From assembly GCA_902795255.1 (NCBI GenBank), contig CADBKS010000104.1, forward strand, positions 1 to 10,531: 10,531 nt of DNA. The letters are read 5' to 3'. Numbering within the stretch: the stretch's first letter is position 1; the number at the start of each line of letters is the position of its first letter. Source of the stretch: an uncultured Chloroflexota bacterium (GTDB lineage Bacteria; Chloroflexota; Anaerolineae; Anaerolineales; Anaerolineaceae). A program made the translations under genes and the position numbers. The notes beneath the pieces are model-generated. The model searched no databases and had not been told where the DNA came from. It saw only the letters and a program-made list of their open reading frames with translations. This document shows, in pieces, positions 1-5,481 of the stretch.

Positions 1-1
1 C

Positions 2-889
2 CTGGTCTTCCAATCTTACGCCCTGTGGCCGCACATGACGGTCTTCGAGAATGTCGCCTTCGGGCTTTCCCTGAAGAAAATGCCGAAGGATGAGATCAAA
101 AAACGCGTCCAGAACGCGCTGGACCGCATGCAGATCGGTGAATTCATCCAGCGTTATCCTTCCGAACTTTCCGGCGGACAGCAGCAGCGTGTCGCCATTG
201 CCCGTGCGATCGTTTCCGAACCGAAGCTCCTGCTGCTCGACGAGCCGCTTTCCAACCTGGACGCGAAGCTGCGTATGGACATGCGCACCGAGATCAAGCG
301 CCTGCACAAGGATCTGGGCACGACCGTCGTTTATGTGACGCATGACCAGACCGAAGCCCTGACGATGAGTACCCGCATCGCCATTTTCTTCAACGGCATC
401 CTCGAACAGGTCGACACTCCGATCCATATTTACACCAACCCGGTCAGCCTGAAGGTCGCGGATTTTATCGGCAACCCGAAGACGAACTTCGTGGAAGCCA
501 CGGCAGAGGTGAGGGACGGCAGACTGTTTGTGGAGTCCCCGGTCGGAAAATTCGATTTCAATTCGAAATATTTCACCGATGAACCGATGCCGTCCGGAAA
601 ATTCGGCGTGGTGCTGGGTATCCGTCCGGAACAGATCATGATGCATATCGATAACAGCGGACACGCGGCCGGCCATGTTTACAGTGTACAGCCGTCCGGT
701 TCCGAGACTCTGGTGCAGGTGAAAGTTAACGATACGGTCCTGCTGGTCAAGGAGATCGGTCTGAAGCGCTACCATGATGATCAGCCCGTCTCACTTACCA
801 TCCATACCCATCTGATGACGGTTTACAATAAGGAAACAGGCCGTCTGATCAAGTATGCGATCGAGATGGAAGAGGATCTGAATCAGTAA
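2..889 (+). CDS. ABC transporter ATP-binding protein (MalK/PotA/FbpC-like), 5' partial
   Basis: This is the cytoplasmic ATPase of an ABC importer, cut by the left window edge. The frame is open from base 2; the first ATG, at 35, lies inside the conserved Q-loop segment VFQSYALWPHMTVFENV, so it is not the real start. Numbered from the first visible codon, the signature LSGGQQQRVAIARA is at about 56-69, Walker B LLLLDEPLSNLDAKLR at 76-91 and the H-loop VTHDQ at 112-116. A C-terminal TOBE-type region follows from about residue 160, including GIRPEQ. Walker A and roughly the first 60-80 residues lie outside the window. These features are typical of the polyamine, iron, sugar and thiamine importer ATPases with a regulatory C-terminal domain. 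The binding-protein gene follows 86 bp downstream, so the two probably serve one importer whose permeases would be upstream. Substrate cannot be read from the ATPase. Confidence 0.94.
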   Translation: MVFQSYALWPHMTVFENVAFGLSLKKMPKDEIKKRVQNALDRMQIGEFIQRYPSELSGGQQQRVAIARAIVSEPKLLLLDEPLSNLDAKLRMDMRTEIKRLHKDLGTTVVYVTHDQTEALTMSTRIAIFFNGILEQVDTPIHIYTNPVSLKVADFIGNPKTNFVEATAEVRDGRLFVESPVGKFDFNSKYFTDEPMPSGKFGVVLGIRPEQIMMHIDNSGHAAGHVYSVQPSGSETLVQVKVNDTVLLVKEIGLKRYHDDQPVSLTIHTHLMTVYNKETGRLIKYAIEMEEDLNQ

Positions 890-894
890 ACAAA

Positions 895-922
895 CGGAAA
901 TCAGCCGGCTGCGTGATTTCCG
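895..922 (+). promoter_or_regulatory. Intergenic hairpin between ATPase and binding-protein genes
   Basis: A perfect 9-bp inverted repeat begins 5 bp after the ATPase stop: CGGAAATCA (895-903) pairs with TGATTTCCG (914-922) around a 10-base loop that itself contains GCCGGC. No T-run follows, so it is not a standard terminator. In binding-protein operons such hairpins often block 3' exonucleases or partly attenuate transcription so that the binding protein is made in excess. That role is inferred here. Confidence 0.5.
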
Positions 923-937
923 CAGAAGAGTGAGTTA

Positions 938-953
938 ACGTTCATTTGAACGT
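938..953 (+). promoter_or_regulatory. Short palindrome just upstream of the binding-protein RBS
   Basis: ACGTTCATTTGAACGT is a perfect palindrome apart from its two central bases (7-bp arms). It is followed by an A-rich stretch and then the GGAGG Shine-Dalgarno at 967-971, four bases from the ATG at 976. It could be a second small mRNA hairpin or a dimeric operator site. Nothing in the window identifies a regulator. Confidence 0.35.
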
Positions 954-975
954 GTAAAAAAAATTTGGAGGAAAA

Positions 976-2145
976 ATGAAGAAAACCAAATTAGTCGTCC
1001 TTGTTGTTTTGGCAGTTATTATCAGCCTGATCGCTTCGATGAACGTCTACGCGGATGAGGCCTGGAAAGCCGCCAATATCGATGATGGTTCACAGACCAC
1101 CGAAGAACTGTACGAACTGGCGAAACAGGAAGGCAAAGTCGTTGTCTACTCCATCTCCAGCCGCATGGATAAAGCCCTGGCCGCGTTCATGGAAGACTTC
1201 CCCGGCATCGAAGCCGAAGTCGTCAACATGAAGACCGACGTCGTCAAGGAAAAGGTCATGACCGAATACAAGAGCGGCCTGAAGGGCGCCGACCTGGTCC
1301 ATGTCTCCGACCTCGACGGTATGGTCTACAATGAATACGTTCTCGCAGGCATCATGTATCCGTACTATCCGGATGACATCGTTGCGAAGATCGACACCGA
1401 CACCTATTCCCTGGATGCCGGCTTCCCGCTCTACTGGGAACTGACCCAGTGGTTCTACAATGACGAACTGCTGCCGGAAGGCCCGGACGTGGATTCCTGG
1501 TGGGACCTGACCAAAGAAGAATGGAAGGGCAAGCTCATCATCAACAACCTGCTGACCAACCACGACTACATCGCCCAGTTCGCCGCATTTGTTGAATTCG
1601 CGGATGAGATCGAAGCCGACTACGAACGTGAATTCGGCGAAAAGATCACCTACACCAACCCCGCCGGCAAAGAAAACGCCGCCTATGAACTGGTGTACCG
1701 CCTGCTCTCCAACGATGTTGTCTTCACCCAGTCTTCTGACGAGGCCGTCGAATCCGTCGGCGCTGAAGGCGTGACTGAGGTCAAACTGGCCTGGGGCCCG
1801 TCCTCCAAGATCCGCAACAACGTCAACAAGGGCTGGCACCTGCATGCCCTGAACATGACCCCGAAGGTGGGCGTTCCGAAACCGAACTTCCTTTACATTG
1901 TTGACAGTTGCGAACATCCGAATGCCGCGAAGCTGCTGGAACGCTATCTGCTCGGCGGCGATGACGGCCAGAGCCGCGGGACCGAACAGTTCAATACCCT
2001 CGGCGGCTGGTATCTGCCGAACGATGTCGTCCCGGCCGAAGGTTCCACTCCGCTGTCCGAAATTCCGCTTTGGCCGAACGATCCTGAATTCGTTTACGTC
2101 GAAGTCCTGGATATGGAAGACTTCATTCTCTCCCTGCTCGGCTAA
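976..2145 (+). CDS. ABC transporter periplasmic/extracellular binding protein, AfuA/FbpA-like (iron(III)-type family)
   Basis: The 389-residue protein is the solute receptor of the importer whose ATPase ends upstream. It has a Sec signal peptide: charged start MKKTK, a hydrophobic core at residues 6-22 and a likely signal peptidase I site after VYA (26). The mature part opens with the family pattern EELYELAKQEGKVVVYS (about 43-59), followed by a PGIEAEV segment; this matches extracellular solute-binding proteins related to AfuA/FbpA (COG1840). Members bind Fe(III), thiamine, phosphonates or other anions, so the ligand is not assigned. Start choice rests on GGAGG at 967-971 and on the signal peptide beginning exactly there. 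No lipobox cysteine is present. Codons are strongly biased to C at third positions, as expected of a highly expressed gene. A terminator follows. Confidence 0.9.
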   Translation: MKKTKLVVLVVLAVIISLIASMNVYADEAWKAANIDDGSQTTEELYELAKQEGKVVVYSISSRMDKALAAFMEDFPGIEAEVVNMKTDVVKEKVMTEYKSGLKGADLVHVSDLDGMVYNEYVLAGIMYPYYPDDIVAKIDTDTYSLDAGFPLYWELTQWFYNDELLPEGPDVDSWWDLTKEEWKGKLIINNLLTNHDYIAQFAAFVEFADEIEADYEREFGEKITYTNPAGKENAAYELVYRLLSNDVVFTQSSDEAVESVGAEGVTEVKLAWGPSSKIRNNVNKGWHLHALNMTPKVGVPKPNFLYIVDSCEHPNAAKLLERYLLGGDDGQSRGTEQFNTLGGWYLPNDVVPAEGSTPLSEIPLWPNDPEFVYVEVLDMEDFILSLLG

Positions 2146-2217
2146 CCGATCCGCATAAGAGAATCAGTGCCGGCCGGAAGGCGTATCTGAAACATCCGCT
2201 TTCGGCCGGTCTAAAAG

Positions 2218-2260
2218 AAAAAGGCTTCACCGGGGCCCGGCCCCTCTGAAGTCTTTTTTT
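2218..2260 (+). terminator. Rho-independent terminator of the ABC operon
   Basis: The outer stem GGCTTCA (2223-2229) pairs with TGAAGTC (2247-2253) with one G-T wobble. The inner stem GGGG (2232-2235) pairs with CCCC (2241-2244) around a 5-base loop. Seven T follow at 2254-2260, facing five A at 2218-2222, so it may work in both directions. A further imperfect hairpin lies just upstream (CCGGCCG at 2170-2176 with CGGCCGG at 2203-2209). Confidence 0.85.
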
Positions 2261-2270
2261 ATTAGAGCAG

Positions 2271-2303
2271 ATGAGTCAGTTGTACCAGGTACAACTGACT
2301 CAT
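2271..2303. repeat. 33-bp perfect palindrome, copy 1
   Basis: The left arm ATGAGTCAGTTGTACC (2271-2286), one central A (2287) and the exact reverse complement (2288-2303) form a perfect 16-bp inverted repeat. It starts 10 bp after the terminator T-run. It has the same architecture as the element at 4323-4355: 12 of 16 arm positions agree, and each of the four differences is matched by a compensating change in the opposite arm. It is probably a dispersed palindromic element of the REP or miniature mobile kind, but no transposase is present to prove that. Confidence 0.85.
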
Positions 2304-2305
2304 TG

Positions 2306-2311
2306 TATAAT
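2306..2311 (+). promoter_or_regulatory. Candidate -10 box for the small ORF / C69 unit
   Basis: TATAAT lies directly after the right arm of the palindrome. No good -35 is found at 16-18 bp; a TTGTAC inside the palindrome (2280-2285) is 20 bp away. If used, transcription would start near 2318, about 37 bp before the small ORF's ATG. The palindrome would then overlap the promoter. Confidence 0.4.
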
Positions 2312-2354
2312 TGCAGAAAGGACCGGCCGATTCCGGCGTCGGTAAGGAGGCTGT

Positions 2355-2579
2355 ATGTGCTTATTCAGAAAAAGCAGGAAAAATGATCCATCCGTAAATG
2401 GATCCGAATAGAATTACGATTTCGAAAAACTGCGGAGAGACCTGGAAACCGAGTATACGGCCCAGGGTGTTTTAACGACAGGCGGATATGGCTATTCCAT
2501 GGGAATGAAAGCGCGTAAAGCCGGCAATGGAGAATTGCTGAAAATGGCAAAGGAAATGGGCTTCAGGATGGAAAAATAA
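2355..2579 (+). pseudogene. Small protein gene interrupted by an in-frame amber codon
   Basis: A strong Shine-Dalgarno (AAGGAGG, 2344-2350) is followed by ATG at 2355 and 18 codons (MCLFRKSRKNDPSVNGSE), then TAG at 2409-2411. The same frame then stays open for 55 codons to TAA at 2577-2579. The downstream part looks like real protein: a charged amphipathic stretch (YDFEKLRRDLETEYTAQGV), a glycine-rich turn (TTGGYGYSMGM) and a second helix (ELLKMAKEMGFRMEK). No good start follows the TAG before two late ATGs. The parsimonious reading is a 73-74-residue small protein gene disabled by a nonsense mutation. Read-through or a sequencing error is possible. I do not recognise the family. It probably shares a transcript with the C69 gene 79 bp downstream. 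Confidence 0.5.
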
Positions 2580-2658
2580 AGAAAATGAGCGTTTTGTCCG
2601 GGATAAATTCCAGAACACAAATACTCAAATTCGGATCAATGCGAAAAGGATCAGTGGA

Positions 2659-4279
2659 ATGAGGATCATGAGGGAAAAATCGTATTTGTCTTATTTTTTT
2701 TCAAATATGCATCATTGCGGGGCTGATCTGTACGATCACCCCGGTCCATGCATTTGCATGTACCGCCGTATATGTCGGGAGTGAAGTAAGCGCGGACGGA
2801 ACAATGATCATTGCCAAATCCAATGATTATCAGGACGTTTGGGCAAATTATGTCGCCATTACGGAACGGGTGGATAATATGCCGGGAAGAACAATGCCGG
2901 TGGACAATGATGCCGCTGTGCTTGCGGAACTCCCTGCAACAACGTACCGCTATATTTCCACACCTTGGATGGAAAGTACGATCGCAGCGAACGGACTGGG
3001 AAAAGATGCGGCGGTCTGCGCGAATGAGTACGGTGTCGTGATGATCATAGCTGTCACGGCTGCTTCCAATAAAGCGGCACTGCAGGCGGATCCGCTTATT
3101 GAGCATGGCCTGACGGAAACCACGGCAGCCGATCTTGTTACCGGACAAAGTGCTTCAGCCCGAGAGGCTGTTGATGTTTTATTATCCACCCTTGATCAAT
3201 ACGGCAGCAGTGAGGTCAATATCGCCTTTATCGCGGACCGGAATGAAGCCTGGTATATTGAAATGTACACCGGGCACCAGTACGCTGCCGTCAAACTGCC
3301 GCAGGATAAAGTGATGGCTTTCGGCAATGAATTCCTGTTGGAATATGTTTCGGAATACGAAGAATATATACTCTCGCCGGATCTGGAAAGCCTGGCTGCG
3401 GACAATGGCTTTGCAGTATACGGACCGTCGGGAGAGCTGAACCTGTTTGACACTTATTCAGGTCCGGAAGTAACGGGAGATCTTTCTCATATGCGGACAT
3501 GGATCGGGCACAGGATCCTTTCTCCTTCTGTTTATGGTGATTATGACCTGACGGCGAAATATCCGCTGTGCTTTGAACCGGACAGCAGGGTCTCATTGGA
3601 AGATGTCATGGAACTGATCCGCAACCGTTATGAAGGTACGGAATACAGCCCGGATGAAACCGGCAGGACTGATATGCGTGTGATCGGAACGGATGCGGCA
3701 ATGAGTGTTCACATCGCACAGGTATATCCGGATGTTCCGGCAAACCGGTCTGTGGTGGTTTGGGAAAGCACGGGTCCTGCGATTTACGGTGTGTTTGTGC
3801 CTGTTTCCAATGCCGCGCTGAGCATCAGTGAACCCTACGGCCGCTGCCAGAGCGCTGAAGAAGCCGGTATCTTTGATACGGTGAATTATCCGTACTACAG
3901 GTTTAAAGACCTTTCAACGCTTTGCGTCGGAAAAGATGCCCTGCCGATTTACGGTCAGCCTGTCCGTTCATTCTGGCAAAAAGCTGAACAGGCGATGGCG
4001 CAGGGAATGAACAGCGTGATCAGAAATACCTCTGCGCTCAGCGATGAAGCGGCTGCACGGTATATTACCGATTATTGCAATATGATGCAGGAACAGGCTT
4101 TTGGGGATGCGGGGTATCTGCTGAACAGTGTCAGATGGCATATGAGCAAAAACAGCAATACGCTGAAAAACAGCTTCGATCCTGAAACAGATAAGCTTAC
4201 CGATAAATTAAAGGTGATCCCGCCCCTGGTGATCGATCGGGATACCGCGGTCTATCAGACAGTTCCGTCCCTTCCCTGA
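2659..4279 (+). CDS. Secreted peptidase family C69 dipeptidase (PepD/dipeptidase A-like), leader and mature part in different frames
   Basis: The mature enzyme is an Ntn-fold dipeptidase whose nucleophile is the N-terminal cysteine freed by processing. The frame that ends at 4279 reads HAFA-CTAVYVGSEVSADGTMIIAKSND from 2747; the Cys codon is 2759-2761. The family pattern continues with RTWIGHRILSPS near 3495-3530. This frame has no ATG, GTG or TTG between a TGA at 2669 and the ATG at 2804, and starting at 2804 would drop the nucleophile. A good start lies in the neighbouring frame: ATG 2659, with AAAAGGA at 2644-2650, reads MRIMREKSYLSYFF up to a run of eight T (2694-2701). With seven T the two frames join into a 33-residue signal peptide cut after HAFA, giving a precursor of 539 residues and a mature protein of 506. 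The lesion could be slippage, phase variation, mutation or sequence error. Codon use is more A/T-ending than in the ABC genes. Confidence 0.85.
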
Positions 4280-4282
4280 TTT

Positions 4283-4318
4283 AAAAAAAGGAGCACAGCA
4301 GGATCAGCCCTGCTGTGC
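4283..4318 (-). terminator. Rho-independent terminator of the fucose synthase gene
   Basis: A perfect 10-bp stem, GCACAGCAGG (4293-4302) with CCTGCTGTGC (4309-4318), has a 6-base loop. Read on the minus strand, the stem is followed by TCC and seven T (complement of 4283-4289), the standard arrangement for the gene ending at 4373. On the plus strand no T-run follows, so it would be a poorer stop for the C69 transcript ending at 4279. Confidence 0.8.
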
Positions 4319-4322
4319 CGCG

Positions 4323-4355
4323 GTGAGACAAATGTACCCGGTACATTTGTCTCAC
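4323..4355. repeat. 33-bp perfect palindrome, copy 2
   Basis: The left arm GTGAGACAAATGTACC (4323-4338), one central C (4339) and the exact reverse complement (4340-4355) form a perfect palindrome. It has the same arm length and one-base centre as the copy at 2271-2303 and shares its inner TGTACC and outer TGAG. It sits 4 bp from the terminator hairpin and 17 bp from the fucose synthase stop, again in a terminator-associated intergenic spot. Confidence 0.85.
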
Positions 4356-4372
4356 TGATCGTTGGAGAAGCA

Positions 4373-5317
4373 CTACCGCTCAGCGCGCATCGGATTGTTC
4401 AGAAAGTCCTCGTAGGCAAGCCGGATACCGTCTTCCAGTTCGGTTTTGTAGGTCCAGCCCAGGGCTTTTGCCTTGGAGACATCCAGCAGTTTGCGCGGGG
4501 TGCCATTCGGTTTGGAAGGGTCCCATTCGATCCGGCCGGTATAGCCGATGACCTTTGCGACCAGTTCGGTCAGTTCTTTGATGGTCAGTTCCTTCCCGGT
4601 CCCGGCGTTAACGGTCTCATCGCCGCTGTAGTTATTCAGCAGGAACACACAAAGATTGGCCAGGTCATCAACATAGAGGAACTCCCGCAGCGGGGAGCCG
4701 TCGCCCCAACAGGTGACACTTTCTTTTCCTTCCACCTTCGCTTCATGGAAGCGGCGGATCAGGGCGGGAAGCACGTGGGAATGAGTCGGATGATAATTGT
4801 CATTCGGACCGTAGAGGTTTGTGGGCATGACGGAGATAAAATCGGTGCCGTACTGTTTGTTGAGAAATTCGCAGTATTTCAGCCCGCTGATCTTCGCCAG
4901 CGCGTAGGCTTCGTTGGTTTTTTCCAGTTCACCGGTCAGCAGGCAGGATTCCGGCATCGGCTGCGGGGCCATGCGGGGGTAAATGCAGGAGCTTCCCAGG
5001 AAGAGCAGTTTTTTGCAGCCGTTTTTCCATGCGCTGTGGATCACGTTCATTTCCAGCATCATGTTGTCGTACATGAAATCCGCCAGCGCGGACTGGTTGG
5101 CGACGATCCCGCCGACTTTTGCGGCAGCCAGGACCACGACTTCCGGTTTCTCTTCGGCAAAGAATTTTTCCACGTCATCCTGTCGGAGCAGGTCGAGCTC
5201 TTTGTGCGTACGGGTGATAATATTGTGATATCCCTGCCGTTCCAGTTCACGGACGATGGCCGATCCGACCATTCCTTTATGTCCGGCAACATAAATTTTT
5301 GCGTTCTTTTCGATCAT
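4373..5317 (-). CDS. fcl: GDP-L-fucose synthase (GDP-4-keto-6-deoxy-D-mannose 3,5-epimerase/4-reductase)
   Basis: This 314-residue cytoplasmic enzyme makes the last step of GDP-L-fucose synthesis from GDP-4-keto-6-deoxymannose, using NADPH. It is a short-chain dehydrogenase/reductase of full family length. The N-terminal nucleotide-binding motif is AGHKGMVGSA (11-20). The region around the catalytic serine is LGSSCIYP (107-114), the Tyr-Lys pair is Y138 and K142 in YALAK, and the epimerase acid/base residues are C111 and H181. These match the E. coli enzyme (S107, C109, Y136, K140, H179) with an offset of two. The sugar-nucleotide signature MPTNLYGPNDNYHP (164-177) is present. The start has GAGGG seven bases upstream. 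The partner GDP-mannose dehydratase gene (gmd), often adjacent, is not in this window. The gene is monocistronic, with its own promoter and terminator. Confidence 0.95.
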   Translation of the reverse strand: MIEKNAKIYVAGHKGMVGSAIVRELERQGYHNIITRTHKELDLLRQDDVEKFFAEEKPEVVVLAAAKVGGIVANQSALADFMYDNMMLEMNVIHSAWKNGCKKLLFLGSSCIYPRMAPQPMPESCLLTGELEKTNEAYALAKISGLKYCEFLNKQYGTDFISVMPTNLYGPNDNYHPTHSHVLPALIRRFHEAKVEGKESVTCWGDGSPLREFLYVDDLANLCVFLLNNYSGDETVNAGTGKELTIKELTELVAKVIGYTGRIEWDPSKPNGTPRKLLDVSKAKALGWTYKTELEDGIRLAYEDFLNNPMRAER

Positions 5318-5350
5318 AAAGTTTCCCTCAAATCAGCATTTTCAAGCTTG

Positions 5351-5380
5351 ATTATAGCATGTACCGCACAAAAGTGTCTG
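5351..5380 (-). promoter_or_regulatory. Extended -10 promoter for the fucose synthase gene
   Basis: On the minus strand TGCTATAAT gives a consensus -10 (complement of 5351-5356) with an extended TGn. Eighteen bases further upstream CAGACA (complement of 5375-5380) matches four of six -35 positions. The predicted start of transcription is about 30 bp before the ATG. Confidence 0.65.
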
Positions 5381-5428
5381 ATTCAGGTGTCTCTGACCCT
5401 TATCCAAAAATCCGCCTGTTTTGGAAAA

Positions 5429-5437
5429 TGTTATAAT
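5429..5437 (+). promoter_or_regulatory. Extended -10 promoter for the membrane protein gene
   Basis: TGTTATAAT is a perfect -10 with the extended TGn element; no convincing -35 lies at 16-18 bp. It points away from the fucose synthase promoter, about 75 bp apart, making a compact divergent control region. The gene's AGGAG Shine-Dalgarno at 5469-5473 is 8 bases before the ATG. Confidence 0.6.
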
Positions 5438-5481
5438 AGATTTGTGCGGATATTCTTTGCTATTTTTCAGGAGCCCCGGTT

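Noticed and set aside
1090..1917. Open frame of 275 codons on the minus strand inside the binding-protein gene
   Set aside because: It is antisense to a clear gene and arises from the strong third-position C bias. The product is Val/Gly/Phe/Asp repetitive with no RBS or family resemblance.
2585..2662. 25-codon ORF (MSVLSGINSRTQ...) overlapping ATG 2659 as ATGA
   Set aside because: The ATGA overlap suggested translational coupling, but there is no Shine-Dalgarno before 2585 and the peptide has no coding character.
5370..5400. Repeated GTGTCT and nearby TGTACC taken as a third palindrome copy
   Set aside because: There is no inverted symmetry and only short shared words with the 33-bp elements.
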